Shown piece after piece: positions 1 to 6,827 of a stretch of DNA of 9,596 nt. The notes beneath the pieces were generated by a model, which saw only the letters and a list, made by a program, of their open reading frames with translations, was not told where the DNA came from and made no database searches. A program made the position numbers and the translations under genes. This DNA is from an uncultured Alphaproteobacteria bacterium (GTDB taxonomy: Bacteria; Pseudomonadota; Alphaproteobacteria; Micavibrionales; Micavibrionaceae). The stretch covers positions 1 to 9,596 of the forward strand of contig CAKZMN010000350.1 of NCBI GenBank assembly GCA_937128575.1. Direction: 5' to 3'. How positions within the stretch are numbered: the stretch's first letter is position 1; the number at the start of each line of letters is the position of its first letter.

Positions 1-352
1 GGTGGACAGCGAGCGAATCCTGACCCGTCTGCGAGCCGAGGGCTATGCGATCAGCCCCGATTACTCGGGCGCGGATGCGGTGATTGTGACGAAGCGACAG
101 TAAGTTATAAACAACCTCAAAGCGTCCCGTGCCCTGCTCATGCGCGCGCTCGGGATAATCAACGGCCGTGATATCCATCAGCAATTCACAATCACATTCC
201 TTATCATCACGAAGGAACGTCAAAACCTTGCAAATACTGCTCGGCAGCGCAAAAACCACAAGCTCATCACGCGCAAATTCATACGCGCCAACATGCTTGT
301 CGAGCTTTTCTTTAATGTAGTCCGCTAAATCTTTGAGTGCATCACCGGGCAA
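1..352 (-). CDS. nuoC: NADH-quinone oxidoreductase subunit C, partial (only 71-352 is NuoC-like)
   Basis: NuoC is a peripheral-arm subunit of respiratory complex I. Translating the minus strand from 352 gives a start [18 protein letters not shown], then an ending ..[31 protein letters not shown]. The RFEVVY.LLSLR.N.RIR block is a NuoC hallmark. Start choice: no ATG is available in frame; a TTG at 350-352 overlaps the end of nuoB and has GGGAGG nine bases upstream, so I take it as the start. The frame stays open to the window edge, but after RIR (codon 94, base 71) it no longer looks like NuoC: residues such as VKV and the later catalytic-arm region are missing. About half of the usual ~200 residues is therefore absent, and bases 1-70 are antisense to a rimO fragment. 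Identity of the first 94 residues is secure; the truncation probably reflects a chimera. Confidence 0.8.
   Translation of the reverse strand, partial: MPGDALKDLADYIKEKLDKHVGAYEFARDELVVFALPSSICKVLTFLRDDKECDCELLMDITAVDYPERAHEQGTGRFEVVYNLLSLRHNHRIRARVIGADRIALGSQTGQDSLAVH
2..103 (+). pseudogene. rimO: N-terminal fragment of RimO, ribosomal protein S12 methylthiotransferase (chimeric edge)
   Basis: Seen: the frame from base 2 reads [20 protein letters not shown] and then YSGADAVIV, followed by TKRQ and a TAA at 101-103. Known: RimO, a radical-SAM methylthiotransferase acting on ribosomal protein S12, has near its N-terminus [14 protein letters not shown]....YDDAD.VIVNTCGF. The match is strong up to the VIV at 80-88, where the next residues should be NTCGF, carrying a cysteine ligand of the auxiliary cluster. 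Instead the frame enters antisense nuoC and stops. About 33 codons remain of a protein of roughly 440 residues; the start lies left of the window. It cannot make a working enzyme. Inference: this is one side of a chimeric junction rather than a decayed gene, because the surviving codons show no decay. Confidence 0.75.
71..88. other. Microhomology junction between rimO and nuoC
   Basis: These 18 bases encode RimO-like A-D-A-V-I-V on the plus strand and NuoC-like H-N-H-R-I-R on the minus strand, with codon phases exactly superimposed. Left of 71 only RimO makes sense; right of 88 only NuoC does. This is the pattern expected where two unrelated sequences have been joined at a short shared or near-shared stretch. 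Confidence 0.6.
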
Positions 353-917
353 TTCTTGTGTCCTCCCGCTGGATTTTCTTCTGAAGCTGCATAAGGCCGT
401 AAATCAAAGCCTCCGCAGTTGGTGGACAGCCCGGCACGTAAATATCAACCGGCACAATGCGATCACATCCACGCACAACGGAATAGGAATAATGGTAATA
501 CCCGCCGCCATTGGCGCAAGACCCCATGGAAACCACCCAACGCGGCTCCGGCATTTGGTCGTAAACCTTACGTAGAGCGGGCGCCATTTTATTCGTAAGC
601 GTGCCCGCCACAATCATCACGTCAGATTGACGCGGGGACGGACGCGGGATCATGCCAAAACGGTCAAGATCATAACGGCTCATATAGGCGTGGATCATTT
701 CAACGGCGCAACACGCCAGACCAAACGTCATCGGCCACATAGAGCCCGTTCTCGCCCAATCAAACAGCGCATCAGCGCTCGTCAGCAAAAAGCCCTTCTC
801 ATCCAATGTTTTGGAAATCGCGGCCGGCACAACATCTTGCTCCACCGCATCGGGGAACGGCGCCTTGGTGCGCAAATCATAATTCGGCGCGGGTGTTATA
901 ACCTTGTCATGTCCCAT
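342..917 (-). CDS. nuoB: NADH-quinone oxidoreductase subunit B (complex I, cluster N2)
   Basis: NuoB carries the terminal [4Fe-4S] cluster N2 of complex I, which passes electrons to ubiquinone at the junction of the peripheral and membrane arms. The 191-residue protein has the tandem cysteines C69-C70 in [13 protein letters not shown]134 in [20 protein letters not shown] and C164 in [10 protein letters not shown], the four expected N2 ligands. It also has the alphaproteobacterial-style [20 protein letters not shown] segment. The first ~40 residues are a variable extension, as is usual in this class. The ATG at 915-917 follows the nuoA stop by seven bases, with GGAG/AGG overlapping the nuoA end as ribosome binding site. 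The stop (342-344) overlaps the start of nuoC, so the three genes form one operon. Length and motifs are complete. Confidence 0.97.
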   Translation of the reverse strand: MGHDKVITPAPNYDLRTKAPFPDAVEQDVVPAAISKTLDEKGFLLTSADALFDWARTGSMWPMTFGLACCAVEMIHAYMSRYDLDRFGMIPRPSPRQSDVMIVAGTLTNKMAPALRKVYDQMPEPRWVVSMGSCANGGGYYHYSYSVVRGCDRIVPVDIYVPGCPPTAEALIYGLMQLQKKIQREDTRIAR

Positions 918-924
918 TAATTAC

Positions 925-1296
925 CTACTCCCATTCTAGCGCGCCTTTTTTCCATTCATAAATGAAACCCACGGTCAGAACGGTCAAGAAAATCATCATG
1001 GACCAAAAACCAAACAAGCCGATCTTCCCCAGTGATATAGCCCACGGGAATAAAAAGGCGATCTCAAGATCAAAAATGATAAACAGCAGGGTCACCAAAT
1101 AAAACCGCACATCAAACTTGTTGCGCGCATCGCTAAAAGCCTCAAATCCACACTCATAGGCGGAGTTCTTTTCAGTATCCGGATTTTGCTTCGCCACCAA
1201 CAAAGATCCAATAACCGCGCCCGCAGAAATAACGCAGGCGATGCCCATAAAGATCAAAATAGGTAGATATTCAATAAGAAGCTCATGAGAGGCCAT
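925..1296 (-). CDS. nuoA: NADH-quinone oxidoreductase subunit A (complex I)
   Basis: NuoA (ND3 homologue) is a small membrane subunit of complex I lying at the quinone site. The 123-residue protein has three hydrophobic helices at about 11-34, 64-86 and 95-114. Between the first two is the conserved loop with YECGFE (C49), followed by [21 protein letters not shown] and LEIAFLFPW. These are the family signature, including the acidic D76/E78 of helix 2. It is the first gene of the nuo operon: upstream is a 199-base divergent region shared with the TerB-like gene. An AAGG lies about 13 bases before the ATG, so the ribosome binding site is weak. Length is normal. Confidence 0.97.
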   Translation of the reverse strand: MASHELLIEYLPILIFMGIACVISAGAVIGSLLVAKQNPDTEKNSAYECGFEAFSDARNKFDVRFYLVTLLFIIFDLEIAFLFPWAISLGKIGLFGFWSMMIFLTVLTVGFIYEWKKGALEWE

Positions 1297-1346
1297 AAAC
1301 CAAAAAACCTTACTTTTTTCTAGAGGGTTTGACGCCCCTTCGTTTT

Positions 1347-1376
1347 ATTGCAACCGTTTTAACATCCTGCACTCAA
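1347..1376 (-). promoter_or_regulatory. Possible promoter of the nuo operon
   Basis: On the minus strand TTGAGT (1371-1376) is followed after 18 bases by TGCAAT (1347-1352), each matching four of six consensus positions. It lies about 50 bases upstream of nuoA in the divergent spacer 1297-1495. No other pair in that spacer looked better for this strand, but in AT-rich DNA chance matches are common. The spacer otherwise holds a repeated 10-mer (aaaaccataa at 1381-1390 and 1447-1456) and no hairpin of note. Confidence 0.25.
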
Positions 1377-1495
1377 AAAGAAAACCATAATCACCGGAAT
1401 TCCACACGATATAAGCCATTGTATGTAGCAAAGCAGTGTGTAAACTAAAACCATAAACTTTGTCCTTTTAAATAAAAAATCAGGAATCACTCACC

Positions 1496-2122
1496 ATGAC
1501 AAAACACACCTTTGCCGTTCACAGTAAAACCTTAGGTATTCTGGTGGCTGTTCTCGCTGGATTTACCCTGCTAACCCTTCATTACATGGGCGTAACAGCG
1601 GCAATTGCACAACAAGTTGCCATGGCTGGCCTGATTGTAGGACTGCTGATTTTTGTGTCGGGCATGCTGACCTCGTTCTTATTTCAGGTAAAAAAGAAAA
1701 AAAGCATCCACCATGATGACGGAACAATTGCGGCCACCGCCCTTATTCGCTGCATGATCGCGATATGTATTGCCGATGAAGAACTAGACGAGCGCGAGAT
1801 TAAAATGATCTCTAAAATATATAAACAACTGATGAATACAGAAATGGCTGAGGACGAGATTTTATACGCCGCCGAGGAAATGCAGCGCGAAGAGACCACC
1901 ATCGGTGAAGAGCTAGCCCACATCAACAACACGCTCTACGACGATTTGCGCACAAAAATTCTTAAGGCCTCACTTTACATTCTAACCGCCGACGGCAGCG
2001 TCGATGTGCGCGAGGAACAGATGCTAGAAGAAATTCGCAAAGGCCTTAAATATTCCAAAGGCAAATTAGAGCGCGCAAAAAAAGCGTTCTTCGCCGAGCG
2101 CGGCCTTAAGAGCAAACTTTAA
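1496..2122 (+). CDS. Two-helix membrane protein with cytoplasmic TerB-like domain
   Basis: The 208-residue protein has two hydrophobic helices at about 12-34 and 42-64, then a KKKK stop-transfer cluster (66-69), and a mostly helical, acidic cytoplasmic domain. That domain carries two similar acidic motifs, IADEELDEREIKMI (92-105) and TADGSVDVREEQML (164-177). Paired A-D-x-x-hydrophobic-D-x-R-E motifs are characteristic of the TerB (tellurite-resistance/DUF533-like) helical fold, where the acidic residues may bind metal. The C-terminus is basic. The ATG follows AGGAA by nine bases. It is the only complete plus-strand gene here, divergent from nuoA and convergent with tRNA-Asp, so it forms its own unit. 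Function is unknown; TerB-like domains occur at membranes in stress-response contexts, but no other ter genes are present. Domain call is by motif only. Confidence 0.8.
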   Translation: MTKHTFAVHSKTLGILVAVLAGFTLLTLHYMGVTAAIAQQVAMAGLIVGLLIFVSGMLTSFLFQVKKKKSIHHDDGTIAATALIRCMIAICIADEELDEREIKMISKIYKQLMNTEMAEDEILYAAEEMQREETTIGEELAHINNTLYDDLRTKILKASLYILTADGSVDVREEQMLEEIRKGLKYSKGKLERAKKAFFAERGLKSKL

Positions 2123-2157
2123 AAAACAGCCTCAAGCCTTTATTCCAGAAACGAAAA

Positions 2158-2178
2158 AGCCCCGCATGAGGCGGGGCT
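2158..2178 (-). terminator. Bidirectional hairpin terminator between the TerB-like gene and tRNA-Asp
   Basis: AGCCCCGC (2158-2165) pairs perfectly with GCGGGGCT (2171-2178) around a five-base loop. On the minus strand the stem runs straight into TTTTTC, an ideal intrinsic terminator ending the tRNA-Asp transcript. On the plus strand the stem is followed by the poorer AATCTTT tract and can also stop the convergent TerB-like gene, whose stop lies 36 bases earlier. Confidence 0.9.
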
Positions 2179-2196
2179 AATCTTTAAAAGCTCAAA

Positions 2197-2273
2197 TGGC
2201 GCGAGTGACGAGACTTGAACTCGCGGCCTCCGCCGTGACAGGGCGGCGCTCTAACCAACTGAGCTACACCCGC
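2197..2273 (-). tRNA. tRNA-Asp (anticodon GTC)
   Basis: The minus strand folds as a 77-base tRNA. The acceptor GCGGGTG (5' end at 2273) pairs with CACTCGC with one G-U, the discriminator is G, and the CCA (2197-2199) is encoded. The anticodon stem CCGCC/GGCGG encloses the loop CTGTCAC, giving GTC for aspartate. The D arm has GCTCAGTTGG and the T loop GTTCAAG. It follows ald by 72 bases and ends just before a strong terminator. Confidence 0.97.
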
Positions 2274-2289
2274 GCATCTGAGGGTTTGT

Positions 2290-2319
2290 TAAGTACCAAA
2301 CAAAAGCGCGTCCTGTCAA
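2290..2319 (-). promoter_or_regulatory. Likely promoter of tRNA-Asp
   Basis: A perfect -35 TTGACA (2314-2319, minus strand) is followed after 18 bases by the weak -10 TACTTA (2290-2295). Transcription would start near 2283, about ten bases before the mature tRNA 5' end, a sensible tRNA leader. There is no terminator between ald and this site, so ald readthrough into the tRNA is also possible. Confidence 0.45.
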
Positions 2320-2345
2320 CGACATTTGCGCACTTTATTCATGTT

Positions 2346-3467
2346 TTATGCAGCAAGGGCACTTGGCTCTGGATTAAAGTCCAAATCCAAGGACTCAGCA
2401 ACGCCTTCATGAGTGATCTCACCCTTACAAACATTAAGACCATTACGGAAGTTCTCATCCTTGCTCAAAGCGGCTTTCCAGCCTTCATTAGCCAACCGGA
2501 GTGCATAAGGCAACACAGAGTGATTGAGCGCAAGCGCGGAGCTAAGCGGCACTGCGCCCGGCATGTTCGCCACGCAATAATGCACAACCCCATCCACCAC
2601 ATAAGTCGGATCCGCGTGCGTGGTCGCCTTGCTAGTTTCAAAACAGCCGCCCTGATCAATCGCAATATCAACCAAAACCGCACCCGGCAGCATCGTCGAA
2701 AGCATATCGCGACTAATAAGCTTCGGCGCAGATGCGCCAGGAATCAAAACAGCGCCAATAATTAAATCAGAGTGCTGCGCATATTCTTCCAATGTGTGTG
2801 CGTTTGAATACACAATATTCGCGCGGCCATGGAAATACTCATCCAAGAATCGCATGCGCGGGTTGGACATTTCCAAGATCGTTACATTCGCGCCAAGGCC
2901 TGTCGCCATTTGCGCCGCGTGGAAACCGGCTGTGCCGCCACCAACAATCAAAACCTCCGCTGGCTTAACACCAGGAACGCCGCCAATTAAACGGCCTGTG
3001 CCGCCCGCATGCTTCTGCAAATTATAAGCACCAACCTGCACGGACAAACGCCCAGCAATCTCACTCATTGGCTCCAAAAGTGGCAAAGAACGACCATCAC
3101 GGCCCGTCACTGTTTCATAAGCAATCGCAATACAGCCCGAATCAACAAGCCCCTGCGTCTGCACGGCATCTGCTGCCAAATGTAGATAGGTGAATAGGAT
3201 TTGATCCTCGCGCAACATCGCACATTCTTGTGGCTGCGGCTCTTTAACTTTAATGATCATATCGGCTTTTTCAAAAACCTCGGCGGCGCTGCCTGCTATT
3301 TTGGCGCCCGCCTTCTCATACACTTCATCAGAGAAATTAATGCCCGCGCCCGCGCCCGTTTCGATCAATACCTCATGACCATTTTTCACGAACTCCTTTA
3401 CCGAAGACGGCACAAGACCAACACGATATTCCAAAGTTTTTATTTCTTTAGGTACACCAATCAACAT
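2346..3467 (-). CDS. ald: Alanine dehydrogenase (NAD-dependent)
   Basis: This enzyme interconverts L-alanine and pyruvate plus ammonium with NAD(H). The 373-residue protein has the full family layout. Substrate-binding and catalytic residues sit where expected: R15 in KTLEYRVGLVP, K75 in IKVKEPQ, H96 in TYLHLA, and D271 in VDIAIDQGGCFETS. The MSEIAGRLSVQVGAY block (134-148) and the dinucleotide-binding loop GGGTAG (176-181) are clear, the latter in place of the more usual GGGVVG. Length is typical (~370). An AAAGGA precedes the ATG by about nine bases. It starts 19 bases after the gabD stop, so the two are almost certainly cotranscribed. A role in alanine catabolism or in ammonium assimilation cannot be told from sequence. 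Confidence 0.96.
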   Translation of the reverse strand: MLIGVPKEIKTLEYRVGLVPSSVKEFVKNGHEVLIETGAGAGINFSDEVYEKAGAKIAGSAAEVFEKADMIIKVKEPQPQECAMLREDQILFTYLHLAADAVQTQGLVDSGCIAIAYETVTGRDGRSLPLLEPMSEIAGRLSVQVGAYNLQKHAGGTGRLIGGVPGVKPAEVLIVGGGTAGFHAAQMATGLGANVTILEMSNPRMRFLDEYFHGRANIVYSNAHTLEEYAQHSDLIIGAVLIPGASAPKLISRDMLSTMLPGAVLVDIAIDQGGCFETSKATTHADPTYVVDGVVHYCVANMPGAVPLSSALALNHSVLPYALRLANEGWKAALSKDENFRNGLNVCKGEITHEGVAESLDLDFNPEPSALAA

Positions 3468-3486
3468 TTTAATTTTTCCTTTTGCT

Positions 3487-4950
3487 CTATTTATCTATGC
3501 CGGCCATCAGGATGTATTTCATCTCCAAATACTCATCTAACCCGTATTTGGATCCCTCACGACCAAGTCCAGAATGTTTCACCCCGCCAAATGGCGCAAC
3601 CTCGGTTGATAAAATTCCGGTATTCACCGCCACCATGCCATACTCCAAGCTTTCCGCGACGCGCCAAACACGCGCCATGTCTTTCGCAAAAAAGTATGCC
3701 GCTAAACCATATTCAGTGTTATTGGCCAAATCAATAACTTCTTGCTCATCCTTAAACCTAAATAGCGGCGCAACGGGGCCAAAAGTCTCTTCTGATGCAA
3801 TATTCATTTCCGCGGTCGTCTCAAGCAGCACTGTCGGCTCAAAGAACAGTCCGCCCTTTGCGTGTGCCTTGCCACCTAGGGCAACCTTAGCGCCCTTGGC
3901 CTTCGCATCATCAACATGCTCCTGCGCCTTTTTAACCCCGCCTTCATTGATCATCGGGCCAACCGTGACATCCGGCTCCAAACCAGAACCAACCTTAAGC
4001 CCCTTAACCTTAGCTATAAATTTCTCAGAAAATTCATCATACACCGCGTCATGAACATATATGCGGTTCGCACATACACATGTCTGACCGGCATTGCGAT
4101 ACTTACAAGAAATCGCGGCCTCAACGGCGGCATCAATATCCGCATCATCAAACACGATGAATGGCGCATTCCCGCCAAGCTCTAGCGATAGCTTTTTAAG
4201 GGTCTTCGATGATTGGCGCATCAAAATCTTGCCCACCGCTGTCGACCCAGTGAAGGAAATCTTGCGCACAACATTGCTGTCACACATCGTGCCTGAAATC
4301 GGAACAGGCTCATTGCCCGTTACAATATTAAACACGCCCGCAGGAACGCCCGCTTCCTCGGCAAGCACAGCAAGCGCCAGAGCAGAAAACGGTGTCTCGC
4401 TCGCAGGTTTACATATAATCGCGCAGCCCGCCGCCAAAGCGGGACCAACCTTACGGGTAATCATCGCGGATGGGAAATTCCACGGCGTAATCGCGCCGCA
4501 CACGCCAATGGGCTGTTTTTGCACCAAGATGCGCGCGCCCGCAATCGGCGATGGAATAATATCGCCGTAGGCGCGCTTGCCTTCCTCGGCAAACCACTCC
4601 AGAAAACTCGCGCCATAAATAATTTCGCCGCGCGCTTCGGCTAGGGGCTTGCCCTGCTCTATCGTCATCAGCGCCGCCAGCGCGTCCGCGTGATCAACAA
4701 TCAAATCCGCCCATTTATTGAGAATCTTACCGCGCTCTTTCGCAGTTTTCTTGGCCCATGCCGAAAACGCCTTGTTGGCAACCTCAATCGCCTTCTCAGT
4801 TTCCGCCTTGCCCATCGCCGGAACGCGGCCAATAACCGCGCCATCGGCTGGATTAAGCACCTCATAGGTCGCGCCGCCATCCGCACCAACCCACTGCCCA
4901 TCAATATAGGCTTTCTCTTTCAGGAGATCTTCATTTTTGAGTTTTGTCAT
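3487..4950 (-). CDS. gabD: NAD(P)-dependent succinate-semialdehyde dehydrogenase (GabD type)
   Basis: An aldehyde dehydrogenase that most likely oxidises succinate semialdehyde to succinate, the last step of the GABA shunt. In the 487-residue protein, TPWNFP (N158) and KPASETP (K181) contact the cofactor, FTGSTAVGK is the Rossmann loop, E257 in LSLELGGNAP is the general base, and C291 in GQTCVCANR is the nucleophile, with C293 two residues on. EETFGPV follows, and the C-terminal GREGSKYGLDEYLEMKY is characteristic of GabD. The usual length is ~482. The ATG lies 13 bases after the ispG stop with no Shine-Dalgarno sequence visible, which suggests translational coupling to ispG. No GABA transaminase or transporter is present, so glutarate or other semialdehydes remain possible substrates. 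Confidence 0.9.
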   Translation of the reverse strand: MTKLKNEDLLKEKAYIDGQWVGADGGATYEVLNPADGAVIGRVPAMGKAETEKAIEVANKAFSAWAKKTAKERGKILNKWADLIVDHADALAALMTIEQGKPLAEARGEIIYGASFLEWFAEEGKRAYGDIIPSPIAGARILVQKQPIGVCGAITPWNFPSAMITRKVGPALAAGCAIICKPASETPFSALALAVLAEEAGVPAGVFNIVTGNEPVPISGTMCDSNVVRKISFTGSTAVGKILMRQSSKTLKKLSLELGGNAPFIVFDDADIDAAVEAAISCKYRNAGQTCVCANRIYVHDAVYDEFSEKFIAKVKGLKVGSGLEPDVTVGPMINEGGVKKAQEHVDDAKAKGAKVALGGKAHAKGGLFFEPTVLLETTAEMNIASEETFGPVAPLFRFKDEQEVIDLANNTEYGLAAYFFAKDMARVWRVAESLEYGMVAVNTGILSTEVAPFGGVKHSGLGREGSKYGLDEYLEMKYILMAGIDK

Positions 4951-4963
4951 CTAGCATTTATAG

Positions 4964-6208
4964 CTAAGCGGCGTCTTGTTTTCCAGCGATAAAACGTGTC
5001 TTCACGTAAGTCTCAACAATTCCCTGAAACTCGCCTGCTATGTTATCACCGCGCAGGGTTTGCGCCTTTTTACCATCAATAAAGACCGGCGCGACGGGGC
5101 TTTCGCCTGTGCCGGGCAAGGATATTCCGATATCGGCGTGCTTGCTCTCCCCCGGGCCATTCACGATGCAGCCCATAACGGCGACCTTCATCGTCTCCAC
5201 GCCCGGATGCGTCTTCACCCATTTGGGCATCTGCAGATCAAGATAGCGCTGAATATCCTGCGCCAGCTCTTGGAAATAGGTCGATGTGGTGCGCCCGCAC
5301 CCCGGACAGGCCGAAACCTCTGGCGTGAAACTACGAAGACCGAGCGATTGCAATATCTCGCGGCAAACACGCACCTCTAATGTACGATCACCACCCGGCT
5401 CCGGCGTTAAGCTCGCGCGGATCGTGTCACCAATACCGTCCTGAAGAAGTATCCCTTCCCCCAGAGCCGTCGCGACAACGCCTTTTGAATTCATGCCGGC
5501 TTCCGTCAAACCAAGATGCAGCGCGTAATTACAACGCTTCGCAAGCTCGCGATAAACAGCGATTAAGTCTTGAACGCGGCTAACCTTGGCGGACAGAATA
5601 ATTTGATCGGGGCGCATGCCCATCACAATGGCCTTCTCGGCGCTAATGATCGCTGATTGCACCAATGTCTCGCGCATAACGGCGTCGGATGTGCGCGGCT
5701 TATCCAGCTGCGCATTCTCATCCATCAATTTCGTGGAAAGATCCTGATCAAGGCTGCCCCAATTCACACCAATGCGAACACTCTTATCGTATTCAATGGC
5801 CTTCTCGATCATGATTTCAAATTGCGGGTCACGCTTTTTACCGAATCCAACATTGCCGGGATTAATGCGGTAATTATCAAGCGCCTGACATAGCTCTGGG
5901 TAATCACTGAGCAGCGTGTGCCCGTTATAGTGAAAGCAACCCACCAGAGGGATATCAAGCCCCTCTGCATCCAAAATCTCACGGGTTTTAATCAGCCCCT
6001 TGGCGGCGTCATCATTATTCACCGTCACGCGTACAATTTCACTGCCCGCATAATACAGATCTTTGATCTGATAGGTGCTGGCCTCAACATCGGCGGTATC
6101 GGTGTTGGTCATTGATTGCACAACAATCGGCGCACCGCCACCAACAGTGACATTACGAACTTTAACACCATGCGTCTTGTGACGCGTTATAACGGGTAAA
6201 TCAACCAT
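4964..6208 (-). CDS. ispG: 4-hydroxy-3-methylbut-2-enyl diphosphate synthase (GcpE)
   Basis: IspG is the penultimate enzyme of the MEP pathway. It reduces the cyclic diphosphate MEcPP to HMBPP using a [4Fe-4S] cluster fed by flavodoxin or ferredoxin. The 414-residue protein shows [15 protein letters not shown] near the N-terminus, RINPGNVG and RIGVNWGSL of the TIM barrel, LGLTEAG, and the C-terminal cluster domain with C301 and C304 (CPGCGR), C347 and E354 ([10 protein letters not shown]), equivalent to the four ligands in E. coli IspG. It is some 40 residues longer than the E. coli protein, usual for alphaproteobacteria. The ATG has no Shine-Dalgarno sequence, and an in-frame TAA lies nine bases upstream, so no other start is possible upstream. 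It leads the close-packed ispG-gabD-ald group. Confidence 0.97.
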   Translation of the reverse strand: MVDLPVITRHKTHGVKVRNVTVGGGAPIVVQSMTNTDTADVEASTYQIKDLYYAGSEIVRVTVNNDDAAKGLIKTREILDAEGLDIPLVGCFHYNGHTLLSDYPELCQALDNYRINPGNVGFGKKRDPQFEIMIEKAIEYDKSVRIGVNWGSLDQDLSTKLMDENAQLDKPRTSDAVMRETLVQSAIISAEKAIVMGMRPDQIILSAKVSRVQDLIAVYRELAKRCNYALHLGLTEAGMNSKGVVATALGEGILLQDGIGDTIRASLTPEPGGDRTLEVRVCREILQSLGLRSFTPEVSACPGCGRTTSTYFQELAQDIQRYLDLQMPKWVKTHPGVETMKVAVMGCIVNGPGESKHADIGISLPGTGESPVAPVFIDGKKAQTLRGDNIAGEFQGIVETYVKTRFIAGKQDAA

Positions 6209-6215
6209 AGGAAGG

Positions 6216-6244
6216 GTTTAAGCATATATTGCCGCAAGGGTCAA
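6216..6244 (-). promoter_or_regulatory. Possible ispG promoter giving a leaderless transcript
   Basis: Minus strand TTGACC (6239-6244, five of six) and TTAAAC (6216-6221, three of six) are separated by 17 bases. Transcription would begin about seven bases downstream, near 6209, that is at or beside the ispG ATG (6208). This fits the absence of a ribosome binding site. The -35 lies in the 47-base gap between the small upstream gene and ispG. Confidence 0.4.
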
Positions 6245-6255
6245 AACTTAAGGCA

Positions 6256-6615
6256 CTATATGTCGTCTATATTCAACCCAACAAAGTTTACGTAGGAAAC
6301 TGTGAAGCTATACATATCTTCTTTAGAATTATAACCAGCATCGTAAACTTTGAAATCATCAAGCTTGTAGCTTGTCGCTTTAAATACATCACGAATATCT
6401 GTGGTACCCTTATGACTCCAGGGTGTAACGCCATGAAGATTATAGCGAATGCGATAAACGCCAGCTTCGGCAGCATTATTTGAAACTTGAAAAAACATTT
6501 CAGCAAGCGTCATTGGAGCCGTCTCTTGCTCACCTAACTCATCCAAACCAATATAGTAATGGCCAGAGCTTTCGCGCAGTTTCTCAGCAAGCTTTCGTTT
6601 TTCAGAATCGTCCAA
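6256..6615 (-). CDS. Hypothetical protein, unrecognised family
   Basis: I do not recognise this protein. From the TTG at 6613-6615 it is 119 residues; this start is chosen because GAGG lies six bases upstream and the protein then begins MDDSEKRKLAEKLRES. The frame can be extended to a GTG at 6651 (131 residues), which has no visible ribosome binding site. The N-terminus is charged and helical, followed by HYYIGLDELGEQ and MTLAEMFFQVSNNAAEAGVYRIRY, then an aromatic, probably strand-rich C-terminal half rich in Tyr, Asp and Lys (e.g. MYSFTVSYVNFVGLNIDDI). No signal peptide, membrane helix or cysteine is seen. Its DNA is clearly more AT-rich than ispG or gabD. It lies between tRNA-Val and ispG with no terminator on either side, so it could be read with either. 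Confidence 0.65.
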   Translation of the reverse strand: MDDSEKRKLAEKLRESSGHYYIGLDELGEQETAPMTLAEMFFQVSNNAAEAGVYRIRYNLHGVTPWSHKGTTDIRDVFKATSYKLDDFKVYDAGYNSKEDMYSFTVSYVNFVGLNIDDI

Positions 6616-6676
6616 AATAGTCCTCAAAAATAATTTAGAGAATGCTATCACATCAAAAATATTATGTAAAGAAAAA

Positions 6677-6751
6677 TGGTGGGCGATGAGAGGGTCGAAC
6701 TCCCGACATCCTCGGTGTAAACGAGGCGCTCTACCACTGAGCTAATCGCCC
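6677..6751 (-). tRNA. tRNA-Val (anticodon TAC)
   Basis: The minus strand folds as a 75-base tRNA. Acceptor GGGCGAT (5' end 6751) pairs perfectly with ATCGCCC, discriminator A, encoded CCA at 6677-6679. The anticodon stem CCTCG/CGAGG encloses TTTACAC, giving TAC for valine. GCTCAGTGG (D arm) and GTTCGAC (T arm) are normal. It sits downstream of hup and its terminator. Confidence 0.97.
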
Positions 6752-6783
6752 TTATTCGAAGCAGCGCTTCAAAAGGAAGTCGT

Positions 6784-6813
6784 ATTACTAATCGTTGCCG
6801 ATTTAAATTTCAA
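6784..6813 (-). promoter_or_regulatory. Possible promoter of tRNA-Val
   Basis: Minus strand TTGAAA (6808-6813) and AGTAAT (6784-6789) are 18 bases apart, downstream of the hup terminator. The predicted leader before the tRNA is about 25 bases and contains a small hairpin, GAAGC/GCTTC with a three-base loop (6757-6769), just upstream of the tRNA. Confidence 0.35.
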
Positions 6814-6827
6814 GCCCTAAATAAATA

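Noticed and set aside
89..103. TKRQ-stop as a natural C-terminus of a short RimO-like protein
   Set aside because: These codons are antisense to conserved NuoC residues (LSLR), so the ending is an accident of the junction.
140..575. Two plus-strand frames opposite nuoC and nuoB
   Set aside because: They are antisense to convincingly identified complex I subunits and resemble nothing.
1381..1456. Direct repeat aaaaccataa, two copies 66 bases apart
   Set aside because: Short, AT-rich and only two copies; likely chance, with no link to a regulator.
2196..2765. 189-codon plus-strand open frame
   Set aside because: It reads through the tRNA-Asp gene in reverse and then antisense to ald, so it is a shadow frame.
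3482..4054. 190-codon plus-strand open frame
   Set aside because: It is antisense to gabD and ald ends; the minus-strand protein is complete with all catalytic motifs, while this frame has no recognisable domain.
4094..4570. 158-codon plus-strand open frame
   Set aside because: Fully antisense to the conserved core of gabD; its openness follows from the codon bias of the real gene.
6652..6751. Integration site (attB/attR) at the tRNA-Val 3' end
   Set aside because: No duplicate of the tRNA 3' segment and no integrase gene are present in the window.
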